A DNA stretch of 64,000 nucleotides, from positions 682,001-746,000 of the forward strand of contig CAVQSV010000023.1 in the NCBI GenBank assembly GCA_963716095.1. Reading direction: 5' to 3'. Shown one piece after another: positions 8,775 through 16,862 of this stretch. The stretch comes from Sva-07 sp963716095. GTDB taxonomy: Bacteria; Actinomycetota; Acidimicrobiia; Acidimicrobiales; Ilumatobacteraceae. The notes beneath the pieces were generated by a model. It saw nothing but the letters and a program-made list of their open reading frames with translations, was not told where the DNA came from and did not search any database. The stretch's first letter is position 1. Each line of letters starts with the position of its first letter. The position numbers and the translations under genes are program-made.

Positions 8775-10001
8775 TCACCAACTGCTCGAGCGGACGTCGT
8801 AGCCGGCGGCGCTCGCTGCGTCGATCAGCGCGGCTGCCCGGTCCCTGCTGCGCACTGCGAAGGTTGCATGGATCCCGGTTTCGCGGACGTGCAGGTCGAG
8901 ACCCTCGCGGATGTGTCGAACCTCGATGAGGTCGGCGCCTCCGTCCGCGAACACGGTCAGGAGTCGGGCGAGCGAACCCGGCCGGTCGTCGATCCGGGCA
9001 ACCACCGAGAGCCGACGGCCCGCGGTGTTCTCGTGGCGGCGGATCAGGCTCGGCACCACGCCGAGGTCGACGTTGCCGCCGGACAGCACGACGCACGTCG
9101 AGCCCTCGGAACTGGGCGACACCGCTCCGGAGAGCAGCGCAGCGACGCCGACCGCGCCGGCTCCTTCGACGTAGAGCTTCGCTCGTTCCATCAGGAGCAC
9201 CATGGCATCGGCGATCGCGTCCTCGTCGACGGTGACGACGTCGTCGACCCACCGTTCGACCAGCGGGGCGGTGATCTCGCCCGGGTGTTTCACGGCGATC
9301 CCGTCGGCCAGGGTGAGCACCGGCCCCTCGGCCGGGGTGCCGCCGGCATACGGCGCGCACGCTGCTGCCTGCACGCCGATCACCCGCACGTCGGGGCGCT
9401 GGGACTTGATCGCGATGGCGGTCCCGCTGATCAGCCCGCCGCCGCCGAGCGGTACGACGACCAGACTCAGGTCGGCGATGTCCTCGGCCACTTCGAGCCC
9501 GAGCGTGCCTTGGCCGGCGATCACCGCGACGTCGTCGAACGGGGCGCAGAAGGTCATCGACGTGGAAAGCGATCGCTCCTTCGCTGCGTGCACGGCCTCG
9601 GCGAGCGCTGCGCCGTGCTCGACCACGGTCGCTCCCAGGGCACGGCAGGCGTCGATCTTGGTGATCGCAGCACCGACCGGCACGAAGATCTCGCACGGCA
9701 CGCCGAAGTGTTGGGCAGCGAACGCGAGCGCTTGGGCGTGATTGCCGGCACTGCCGGTGACCACCCCGCCCGACGCAGCGTCGCCGAGCGACGACACCTT
9801 GTTGACGGCGCCGCGAATCTTGAACGCCCCGGTGCGTTGGAGGTTCTCGGCCTTGAGCACCACGTTGCCGCCGATGTCCGCTGACAGGGTCAGCGAGCTG
9901 ATCACCGGGGTGTGCTTGACGACCTCGGCGATCGCGCCGCGGGCGGCCCGAATGTCGTCGAGTTCGACGCTGGCAGCCACGTCGGAACGATAGTTCGGCA
10001 A
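8775..10001 (-). CDS. ilvA: threonine ammonia-lyase (threonine dehydratase)
   Basis: This 408-residue PLP enzyme converts threonine to 2-oxobutyrate and ammonia. The PLP lysine lies in RTGAFKIRGAVNK, the glycine-rich phosphate site is PLGGGGLISG, and SAGNHAQALAFAA is the substrate loop. A C-terminal ACT-like segment (RLSVVARIDDRPGSLARLL) suggests allosteric control; the length of about 400 residues fits the short form with one ACT domain. The start is uncertain: TTG at 10001 gives the longest form, while GTG at 9980 begins just ahead of the conserved region; neither has a good ribosome-binding site. It follows the RimK-like gene by 16 bases on the same strand. Confidence 0.9.
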   Translation of the reverse strand: MPNYRSDVAASVELDDIRAARGAIAEVVKHTPVISSLTLSADIGGNVVLKAENLQRTGAFKIRGAVNKVSSLGDAASGGVVTGSAGNHAQALAFAAQHFGVPCEIFVPVGAAITKIDACRALGATVVEHGAALAEAVHAAKERSLSTSMTFCAPFDDVAVIAGQGTLGLEVAEDIADLSLVVVPLGGGGLISGTAIAIKSQRPDVRVIGVQAAACAPYAGGTPAEGPVLTLADGIAVKHPGEITAPLVERWVDDVVTVDEDAIADAMVLLMERAKLYVEGAGAVGVAALLSGAVSPSSEGSTCVVLSGGNVDLGVVPSLIRRHENTAGRRLSVVARIDDRPGSLARLLTVFADGGADLIEVRHIREGLDLHVRETGIHATFAVRSRDRAAALIDAASAAGYDVRSSSW

Positions 10002-10017
10002 CTCAGGCCGACGCGGC

Positions 10018-11211
10018 TCACTCGGACTCGGGCAGCGGATGCTCGGGCAGCTTGCGGAGCCGCGCTCGGCGTCGTCGTCGAGCCGGGATCATGTCGCGCA
10101 TCTCTTCCAGATTGCCGAAGCAGAGCAGTCGATCGTTGGCCTCGAGAACTCTGGAGTCGCGCGGATTCGGGATCACGTCGGCGTCGCGGTGCAGCGTCAG
10201 CACGGTGATGTCGCGATCTCGCAGGCCGGAGTCGCCGATCGTGTTGCCGACGAAGTCGCTGGACTCGCGTACGAGGAGTTCGGCCACCCCGTAGCCGGTA
10301 CTGACCGTGAGCCGTTGACGGACATCCAGCTCGGGGAATGCGACCTGGTTGGCCATGTGGTCGATGATCGCACCGGCGACGTCGAGCTCGGTCGCACGTT
10401 CGATGCCCTCGAGCCCCGGTGACGAGTTCACCTCCATGACGAGTGGGCCGTCGTTGCCCTCGAGCATGTCGACCCCGGCAACCCGGAGGCCCATGATCTG
10501 TGCCGACCGCACGGCGGTGCGCTCGTACTCGGGGTCGAGTTCGACGCGCTCCACCGATCCGCCGCGGTGCACGTTCGAGCGGAACTCGTCGCCCTCGGCC
10601 GTGCGCCGCATCGCCGCGACGACCCGGTCGCCGACCACCAGCGCTCGAATGTCTCGGCCCTTGCTCTCGGCGACGAACTGCTGGATCAGGACGTTCTGCT
10701 TGGTGTTGTGGAGCGTCTCGATGATCGCTTCGGCGACCTTCTTGTCCGGAGCGAGGATCACACCGATGCCCTGGGTGCCTTCGAGCAGCTTGATGACGAC
10801 CGGTGCTCCACCCACCCGCTCGATCGCCGGAAGCACGTCCTGACGGTTGCGCACGAACGCCGTCTTGGGCATGCCGATGTCGTGGCGCGACAGGATCTGG
10901 ATGGCCCGGAGCTTGTCGCGCGAGTTCGTGATCCCGTTCGCCGTGTTCGGAGTGAACACGTCCATCTGCTCGAACTGTCGGACGACGGCAGAACCGAAGT
11001 AGGTGATCGATGCGCCGATGCGCGGCATGACGGCGTCGTAGTCCGACAGCGGCTTGCCGCGGAACTGCAGGTCGGGCTCGTGGTGCGAGAGGTCGATCGC
11101 GAATCGAAGCGTGTCGAGCACCTTGCACTGGTGTCCGCGATCGAGCGCTGCGAGCTTGAGGCGTTGGGTGCTGTACGAGCGGGGCGCTCTGGACAAGATG
11201 GCGAGTTTCAC
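10018..11211 (-). CDS. rimK: RimK-family ATP-grasp glutamate ligase with C-terminal RCK_C (TrkA-C) domain
   Basis: This 397-residue protein resembles RimK, which adds glutamate to the C-terminus of ribosomal protein S6. The N-terminal part (KLAILSRAPRSYSTQRL) and ATP-grasp core are complete: VVIKLLEGTQGIGVIL, IQQFVAESKGRDIRALVVGD, and the metal ligands VMEVNSSPGLEGIE. After about residue 300 comes an extra domain of roughly 85 residues (STGYGVAELLVRESSDFVG to LEANDRLLCFG), which looks like an RCK_C/TrkA-C ligand-binding domain, normally found in potassium channels. The GTG at 11211 overlaps the stop of the upstream protease gene (GTGA) and has an AAGGGG ribosome-binding site inside that gene. 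Confidence 0.87.
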   Translation of the reverse strand: MKLAILSRAPRSYSTQRLKLAALDRGHQCKVLDTLRFAIDLSHHEPDLQFRGKPLSDYDAVMPRIGASITYFGSAVVRQFEQMDVFTPNTANGITNSRDKLRAIQILSRHDIGMPKTAFVRNRQDVLPAIERVGGAPVVIKLLEGTQGIGVILAPDKKVAEAIIETLHNTKQNVLIQQFVAESKGRDIRALVVGDRVVAAMRRTAEGDEFRSNVHRGGSVERVELDPEYERTAVRSAQIMGLRVAGVDMLEGNDGPLVMEVNSSPGLEGIERATELDVAGAIIDHMANQVAFPELDVRQRLTVSTGYGVAELLVRESSDFVGNTIGDSGLRDRDITVLTLHRDADVIPNPRDSRVLEANDRLLCFGNLEEMRDMIPARRRRRARLRKLPEHPLPESE

Positions 11212-11750
11212 GGTGACCCCTTCACGGATCGGGACGGACGAGATGCAGCGGCGGTCGCAGGCTTCGCAGCGCCGTCGCCTCGGTTGCGACGACGGATCGA
11301 CTTGTCCGGCCGGCCGCCGCGGTAGGACATGCCCGGATCGACCAGGAAGCGTCTGCGGAGCGCTTCTCGTCCGATGAGCATGCGAAAGCCCATCGCGTCG
11401 CGTCGGGTGAGGGTGACCTCGGCGGTCACTGTTCGTCCGGCGACGACGATCGACGTGTTCACGACCGGTCGGTGCTCGACGTCGCCCGACGAGCTGCGGA
11501 TGTCGCGTGTGGCCACCACGGCGGCTTCGGCGATGACCGCGTCGGCCGTCGAGCGTTGCCACGGATGGATCTCGAAGCGCACCCACGGGTTGCCGTCACG
11601 GTCGAACCATTCCAGGCCGAACGCGTGCAACGACGAGGTGCGGGCGCCGGTGTCGACCTTGGCCTTGAGATGAGCGACGTCCCAATCGGGCATCGACACC
11701 CACTCGCGCCAACCGATCGTGATGGGTTCGGGGCGCTTGGCCGGAGGCAC
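11208..11750 (-). CDS. RimK-associated retropepsin-like protease (PF05618, annotated as ATP-dependent zinc protease)
   Basis: This 180-residue protein has the family's active-site-like block KAKVDTGARTSSLHA (Asp-Thr-Gly, as in retropepsins) at residues 30-44, the central RPVVNTSIVVAG, and the closing MGFRMLIGREALRRRFLVDP. In Pseudomonas the equivalent gene (rimB) sits with rimK and counteracts or edits glutamate addition to ribosomal protein S6; the same pairing here supports a shared role. The C-terminal 40 residues are Arg/Ser/Ala-rich and probably disordered. The start is a GTG at 11750. The stop overlaps the rimK-like start, so the two are translationally coupled. Confidence 0.85.
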   Translation of the reverse strand: MPPAKRPEPITIGWREWVSMPDWDVAHLKAKVDTGARTSSLHAFGLEWFDRDGNPWVRFEIHPWQRSTADAVIAEAAVVATRDIRSSSGDVEHRPVVNTSIVVAGRTVTAEVTLTRRDAMGFRMLIGREALRRRFLVDPGMSYRGGRPDKSIRRRNRGDGAAKPATAAASRPSRSVKGSP

Positions 11751-11926
11751 CAGCGCACGCTACCGCCTCGTCGACACCAGGAATCGCACGGCGTGTGCGG
11801 GTCGCCGGACAGGCGAAGTGAGCAATGTCACAGGTGCCGATTCGGGGGTGACGTCGCGGATGGTTCCGCACGCGCCATGATGCAGTCCGTAACGCAACCG
11901 TAATATTCTGTCCAGCAAGGAACATC

Positions 11927-12748
11927 ATGCTCACCTGGTTCGCTTCGGTCTCCGAGGCCATCTTCATGCTCCCGATCGCGGTCGCGCTGTCATGGCTCGC
12001 CCGCACGGCCATTCGCCGGCTGACGCGGCGCGCAGTGCGCCGGGCGCAACGATCGGAGGGGAGCTGGCGCGTTCGGCTCGACCGGCTCGGAGACGACGGT
12101 CAAGCCGATGTCCGCAAGCGACAGCGGGCGGACGCGGTGGCCCGCATGCTCGGTCGCCTCGTCACGGTCGTGATCTTCACGTTCGCACTCTTCGCCGCCC
12201 TCGAGATCCTGGGCGTCAACCTTGCGTTCGCGATCTCGAGCGCCGGTTTCGTCGGTTTGGCGATCGCGCTGAGCGCCCAGGACTTCGTGAAGGACTTCCT
12301 CGGCGGTACGCGCGCACTGCTCGAGGATCGCTACGCAGTCGGCGACGAGGTGATCCTGCGAGTGTCGGGCAACGAGGTGCGTGGAACGGTCGATCTGATC
12401 GGGTCGGCCTCGATCCGGCTTCGGACGTCGGACGGCGCCACCTGGCACGCCGGCCACCACTCGGTCGAAGCGGTGACCAACCTGTCGCAGCTGCCGGCGG
12501 TCAGCGACATCGAAGTGCCTCTCGACGACTGGGCACGAGCCGACGAGCAGTCCGCCGCCGATCGGCTTGCCGTGGCATCGAACGACGTCGGACTCACCGG
12601 CGTGGTGTTCCTCCGCGACATCGAAACCCACGAGCGCGAGCCCGACACCGACGCTCCCGTCGACACGGTGACGGTTCGGATCAAGACCAACCGCCCGTTG
12701 AGTTCGCCCGAGACCGAGATCGTGCGCAACAAGCTGCTCGAACGCTGA
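11927..12748 (+). CDS. MscS-family mechanosensitive ion channel
   Basis: This 273-residue membrane protein has the MscS core. Two hydrophobic segments (residues about 5-25 and 75-100) are followed by the pore-lining and vestibule signature AISSAGFVGLAIALSAQDFVKDFLGGTRALLEDRYAVGDEVI, the typical Gly/Ala-rich TM3 and beta domain. A cytoplasmic alpha/beta region follows. Such channels open under membrane tension to release solutes in hypo-osmotic shock. The ATG at 11927 has an AAGGA ribosome-binding site six bases upstream, and a TAATAT box at 11901-11906 may be a -10 element, though no matching -35 is convincing. It is divergent from the protease/rimK/ilvA run. Confidence 0.88.
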   Translation: MLTWFASVSEAIFMLPIAVALSWLARTAIRRLTRRAVRRAQRSEGSWRVRLDRLGDDGQADVRKRQRADAVARMLGRLVTVVIFTFALFAALEILGVNLAFAISSAGFVGLAIALSAQDFVKDFLGGTRALLEDRYAVGDEVILRVSGNEVRGTVDLIGSASIRLRTSDGATWHAGHHSVEAVTNLSQLPAVSDIEVPLDDWARADEQSAADRLAVASNDVGLTGVVFLRDIETHEREPDTDAPVDTVTVRIKTNRPLSSPETEIVRNKLLER

Positions 12749-12830
12749 GCAGCCACGCGGCGTCGGGTCGACGGTGACCGTTCGTGGGGTGTTGGGCCCG
12801 CCGTGCACTGCGGTCGGTACCATCTCTTCG

Positions 12831-13604
12831 ATGTTCACCAGAGTGTCCACTGTCGCCGACCGCTCGAAGCATGTCGCCAGGCGGGCCATCAGCGGCATCG
12901 TGAGCGTTGCCAGCAATTCCTACTACAGCCGCTGGTACTACTCGAACCGGTGGCATCCGCACCATGCGCTGCTGCAGCGTGCGCTCGACGAGACCGCTGA
13001 CTACATCGTGTCGAACATGACCGAGGCGATGGTCAAGCGCGACGACCTCGGGGTGCTCGACGGCGCCCTCCGTCGTGCGTCCGTCGATGGGCTCTACTTC
13101 GAGTTCGGAGTCCGGAGCGGCCGGTCGATCAATCACATCGCACGTCGGCGCCCGAACGTGACCGTGCACGGGTTCGATTCGTTCGAGGGGCTGCCCGAGC
13201 CGTGGACCGGTTGGACCGTCGAGCGTGGCGGGTTCGGCGGAGAAGGCATCCCGAACGTCGAACGCAACGTCGAACTCCACGTCGGATGGTTCGACGACAC
13301 GCTGGGTCCATTCGTCGCCGACCATCCGGGGCATGTCTCGTTCGTCCACATCGACTCCGACATCTACAGCTCGGCCCGGACGATTCTGCGTGGACTCGCT
13401 GCCCGGATGCGACCCGGATCGGTCATCGTCTTCAACGAATACTTCAACTATCCGAACTGGAAGCAGCACGAGTTCAAGGCGTTCCAGGAGTTCTGCGAGG
13501 AGTACAGCGTGACCTACGACTACCTGTGCTGGGGCATGTACGAAGTGGCCGTGGTCCTCACGGCGGTCGGGTCCGAGCGGGCGACTCCGGAGCTGGACCA
13601 GTGA
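12831..13604 (+). CDS. TylF/MycF-type SAM-dependent O-methyltransferase
   Basis: This protein of 257 residues belongs to the macrocin O-methyltransferase (TylF) family. Visible blocks are the SAM-binding GLYFEFGVRSGRSINHIA (motif I, E-F-G-V-R-x-G), VHGFDSFEGLPEPW, and VSFVHIDSDIYSSARTIL, which holds acidic residues used for metal or substrate binding in this family. VIVFNEYFNYPNWKQHE follows. The studied members methylate sugar hydroxyls in macrolides, but many relatives modify unknown substrates. The ATG at 12831 is chosen because upstream codons are unconserved. The stop overlaps the GTG of the next gene (GTGA), so the pair is coupled. Confidence 0.82.
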   Translation: MFTRVSTVADRSKHVARRAISGIVSVASNSYYSRWYYSNRWHPHHALLQRALDETADYIVSNMTEAMVKRDDLGVLDGALRRASVDGLYFEFGVRSGRSINHIARRRPNVTVHGFDSFEGLPEPWTGWTVERGGFGGEGIPNVERNVELHVGWFDDTLGPFVADHPGHVSFVHIDSDIYSSARTILRGLAARMRPGSVIVFNEYFNYPNWKQHEFKAFQEFCEEYSVTYDYLCWGMYEVAVVLTAVGSERATPELDQ

Positions 13605-14563
13605 AGCGGATCCGCGCGGCGGTCCTCGCCGCCGGGTTGCTCGTACTGCTCGTCGTGTTGACGCCGATCTGGTTCATCCACCACCTCGTGACCCGGGCGG
13701 CCGGTGTCCGCCGTCGAGGTGAACGCATCGAGATCGAACGACGGCCAGCGGACTCGATCACGATCGACGAGGTCATCGAGGCCGGCCGGCCGGTGATCAT
13801 CGAGGGGTTGCTCGGAGCGTTGGGGATCGACGATGTCGCGACACCCGCCGACCTGGAACGCCTGGCCGGCGACCAGATGCTCACCGTCACCTCCTACGAC
13901 GAAGCCGCCCCCTACTTCCTCTACAGCGGCGGGTACGACACGAAGGCTGTCGGCCGGCAGCAGATGACGATCCGCGACTTCCTCACGATGATGTTCGACG
14001 ACGGTGTCGAGCCGGGCACGGTCGTCTACCAGTTGTTCGGCATCCGTGCGCTCGACGGTGCGGGCGCAGAGATGCTCGACCGGTTCGACGAGGCGGTTCG
14101 CCAGCAGAACGACGCAGCGACCGAACCACGCTTCAGCGGTATCTGGGTCGGATCGCCCGGCGCCACGACCCCGCTGCATCATGACGCCTGGCCCGGGTTG
14201 CTCTTCCAGACTCACGGAGCCAAGCGCGTTGCGCTGTACCGGCCCGCCGACCGGACGAACCTGTCGTTCCGTCTGCCGTTGCGTGGCGAGGGCCGCTGGT
14301 CCGAGCTGCCCGGCCGCTCCGACGATGCGTCGTCGGCCGACTTTCCCCTGCTGGCGCACACGCAGCGATACGTCGGTGAACTCCACCCCGGCGAAGCGCT
14401 CTACATCCCGCCGTTCTGGGCCCACGAGATGGAAGCGGTCGAGGCCAACATCTCGGTTCCGTTCCGGTTCGCCGGCCCCCGATCGTCGTACCTCAACCCA
14501 GGCTTCCTGCGGCCCGCGTCCGAGATGCTCCGCAAGCAACTCGACATGGTCGCAGCCCGCTGA
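13601..14563 (+). CDS. membrane-anchored cupin-like (JmjC/cupin_8) hydroxylase
   Basis: This 320-residue protein begins with an N-terminal hydrophobic segment (VLAAGLLVLLVVLTPIWFIHH, residues about 6-26), probably a membrane anchor. The catalytic region follows the cupin_8/JmjC pattern of Fe(II)/2-oxoglutarate hydroxylases: GRPVIIEGLLG near the start, then TPLHHDAWPGLLFQTHGAKRV with the HxD metal pair, and YIPPFWAHEMEAVEANISV with the distal His. Related proteins hydroxylate Asn, Asp, Arg or His in proteins, or small molecules. It is coupled to the preceding methyltransferase by a GTGA overlap and followed 13 bases later by another methyltransferase. Confidence 0.78.
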   Translation: MKRIRAAVLAAGLLVLLVVLTPIWFIHHLVTRAAGVRRRGERIEIERRPADSITIDEVIEAGRPVIIEGLLGALGIDDVATPADLERLAGDQMLTVTSYDEAAPYFLYSGGYDTKAVGRQQMTIRDFLTMMFDDGVEPGTVVYQLFGIRALDGAGAEMLDRFDEAVRQQNDAATEPRFSGIWVGSPGATTPLHHDAWPGLLFQTHGAKRVALYRPADRTNLSFRLPLRGEGRWSELPGRSDDASSADFPLLAHTQRYVGELHPGEALYIPPFWAHEMEAVEANISVPFRFAGPRSSYLNPGFLRPASEMLRKQLDMVAAR

Positions 14564-14575
14564 GGCGACGCGCAG

Positions 14576-15640
14576 GTGATCATCGACACTCCCGAACTCA
14601 GGTCCGAGTTGGTCGACGCGATCTACCGCGACCGACTCTCGTCGTGGGCGGATGCTCCCGCGACCGAGACACAATCCGCTGGCGATCGTGATCGAGTCGC
14701 TGCAGCCGTTCGAGCGACGTGCCGGCGAATTCGGGCCTCCAACGAGACTGAACGCGGCCGACTGGTGGCGATGCTGAATGAAGCCGGTGTATCGGTTGCG
14801 GCCTCGTCGGTCTCCGACCAGCGCCACACCCTGGAGATCGACGTCGCGCCGGTCGATGCGCCCCAGGCGGCTGCAGCGTTGCTCGGCGATGGCTTCGCGA
14901 GCAGCTGCTCGTTCGCCAGGGGAGCGCTCGAGTCGATGTGGCGTACCGGCGACTCGCAGGTGTTCACGCGTGACGGCGAGGCGACCACCGTCGTGCAACT
15001 TCGCTGGCGCCAGCGCCGAGGCGGCCGGTTGCAGCGGCTGTTCGGCCCCTCGCGTGCCGACTGGGCCGCCATCGAGCTGCCGACGTGGCTGTGGTGGGCC
15101 TACTCGATCGTGCGGCCGTTTCGCTTCGTCGCCGAGCGCCTCGGGCTGCGATCGGCCGATCAATCGGCGCTCGAGCCGTTCCTGGTCACGCCCCGCAGTC
15201 TGATCGAGCCGTTGCTCGAGGTGGCTTCGGTCGGGACGGACGACGTCGTGTTCGACTTCGGCAGCGGCGATGGGCGGTTCGTCGTGACTGCCGCCACGGC
15301 TCGGGGGTGCCGCTCGATCGGCGTCGAGCAGTCGCCGGATTTGTGCGCCGTTGCCGTCGAGAGAGCGTCCGACGCGGGCGTCGCTGACCGGGTGAGGATC
15401 ATCAACGGTGACGCGGCGGCGATCGATCTCTCCGAGGTGACGGTGGTCGTGCTGTTCCTGCCGATGGCAGTCGCTGCGCGCGTCGTCGACGACCTCCGCA
15501 CGCGTCTTCGGCCCGGGGCTCGCATCGTTCTGCACGAACAGAGTTCCCTCGCGCAGAGCATCCGACCACCCGACGACGTCTGCGCTGTCGTGGTGGACGA
15601 TGCGGTCACCGTGGCCCACCGCTGGAACGTCGGCGGCTGA
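14576..15640 (+). CDS. class I SAM-dependent methyltransferase
   Basis: This 354-residue protein has an uncharacterised N-terminal half and a methyltransferase half. The latter holds VVFDFGSGDGRFVVTAATARG (motif I, with the E/DxGxGxG glycines), IGVEQSPDLCAVAVERA (acidic end of strand 2) and RIINGDAAAIDLSEVTVVVLFLP. The N-terminal 200 residues include a Trp-rich WLWWAYSIVRP stretch that could touch the membrane. The GTG at 14576 has a GAGG upstream and lies 13 bases after the hydroxylase gene, so it closes the three-gene run. The substrate is unknown. A large opposite-strand open frame over this gene is a composition artefact. Confidence 0.78.
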   Translation: MIIDTPELRSELVDAIYRDRLSSWADAPATETQSAGDRDRVAAAVRATCRRIRASNETERGRLVAMLNEAGVSVAASSVSDQRHTLEIDVAPVDAPQAAAALLGDGFASSCSFARGALESMWRTGDSQVFTRDGEATTVVQLRWRQRRGGRLQRLFGPSRADWAAIELPTWLWWAYSIVRPFRFVAERLGLRSADQSALEPFLVTPRSLIEPLLEVASVGTDDVVFDFGSGDGRFVVTAATARGCRSIGVEQSPDLCAVAVERASDAGVADRVRIINGDAAAIDLSEVTVVVLFLPMAVAARVVDDLRTRLRPGARIVLHEQSSLAQSIRPPDDVCAVVVDDAVTVAHRWNVGG

Positions 15641-15665
15641 ACGCCTGCGCCCGATGCCGATCGAC

Positions 15666-16862
15666 TCAGCCCAGGCCGAGATGGCGGGCGATCACGTTGC
15701 GCATGATGTCGGCGGTTCCCGAGTAGGTGAGGCCCCCGATGGCGTCGCGCAGGCTGCGCTCGAACTCGAACTCGGTCAGGTACCCGCGGGCGCCCTGCAC
15801 CACCGACGCGTCGAGCGCTGATTCGATACCGACCTCGCCGGCGACGAGCTTCGCGAGCGAGGCGTACATCGTGAAATCGCGCCCGGTGGTCTCGGCCATC
15901 GCCGCTCGGTACAGGAAGTAGCGGGCACGCTCGTAGCGCTCTTTCATGGCGACGATCCGGTGCGACACGGCCTGGTAGTGACCGATCGGGTGCCCGCCCT
16001 GCTCACGGTGTTTGGCGTAGGCGATCGCCTCGTCGAGTTGGCGCTCCATTGCGCCGACCTGTGGGGCGAACACGTAGCTGCGTTCGACATCGAGGACTGC
16101 ACCGAAGATCCGTGCGCCGGCACCCTCGCGCCCGAGGAGCGCGTCGGCGGGGACGACGACGTCGTGGAACTCGAGGTCGCCGAACGGGGTGGTGCGCATG
16201 CCCATCTTGCTGCGCACGTCCGAGCGCACGACCCCGTCGAGCGAGGTGTCGACCAGGAACGCCGAGATGCCCCAGCTGCCAGCCTCCGGGCGGGTCGACG
16301 CGAACACGATCGCCATGTCGCAGATCGGACCGAACGTGATGTAGGCCTTGTGTCCATTGAGCACGTAGCTGCCGTCATCGCGTTTGACGGCGCTCGCTCC
16401 GAGGGCAAAGGCATCAGAGCCCGTCTCCGGCTCGGTCATGGCCAACGCCGCCAGGCTCGTGCCGGCGAGGAGGCCCGGCAGCCAACGTTGCTGCTGTTCG
16501 GGTGTGGCGAAGCGCACGAGCGCGATCTGGGTGCTGAGCATCTGGCTGGCAGCGGCGAACGTCAGACCGTTGTCGATGCAGCCCTGCCCGAGCCCCTCGA
16601 GGGTGAGCAGCGCGGTGGCGAGGTCGGCGCCGGCGCCGCCGAGTTCGGTTGGCACGAGCAACCCGAAGATTCCGCGTTCTCCGCACCGGCGCCAGTCGTC
16701 GAGCGAGAACGTCGACGTGGCGTCGTCGGCGACCACGCTGCGCTGGCCGAGTTGGGACCGGGCCCAGGTGGCCGTGTCGACCTTGGTCGGGTGATCCGGA
16801 TCGAGCAGCGCGTGGGTCAGGCGCTGGATCTGTTCGTCGTGCTCGGCGCTCACGGGGTTCAT
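15666..16862 (-). CDS. acyl-CoA dehydrogenase-family flavoprotein (possible carrier-bound substrate)
   Basis: This 398-residue FAD enzyme shows the acyl-CoA dehydrogenase fold: GIFGLLVPTELGGAGADL, ALAMTEPETGSDAFALGASA (flavin/substrate loop), and a C-terminal helical domain ending in LTYSGTADIMRNVIARHLG. In most family members that last block reads YEGT, the Glu being the catalytic base; here it is Ser, so the base must lie elsewhere or the chemistry differs. Its start overlaps the stop of the PhyH-type gene (ATGA), and the pair is divergent from a free adenylation enzyme and carrier protein. This suggests it desaturates an acyl or aminoacyl group on that carrier, as PltE and RedW do for prolyl carriers. 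That last step is inference. Confidence 0.82.
   Translation of the reverse strand: MNPVSAEHDEQIQRLTHALLDPDHPTKVDTATWARSQLGQRSVVADDATSTFSLDDWRRCGERGIFGLLVPTELGGAGADLATALLTLEGLGQGCIDNGLTFAAASQMLSTQIALVRFATPEQQQRWLPGLLAGTSLAALAMTEPETGSDAFALGASAVKRDDGSYVLNGHKAYITFGPICDMAIVFASTRPEAGSWGISAFLVDTSLDGVVRSDVRSKMGMRTTPFGDLEFHDVVVPADALLGREGAGARIFGAVLDVERSYVFAPQVGAMERQLDEAIAYAKHREQGGHPIGHYQAVSHRIVAMKERYERARYFLYRAAMAETTGRDFTMYASLAKLVAGEVGIESALDASVVQGARGYLTEFEFERSLRDAIGGLTYSGTADIMRNVIARHLGLG

Noticed and set aside
13520..15619. A minus-strand open frame of 699 codons opposite the hydroxylase and methyltransferase genes.
   Set aside because: It is Arg/Asp/Gln-rich with no motif, and the plus-strand frames hold clear enzyme motifs and coupled starts. 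It is a by-product of high GC.
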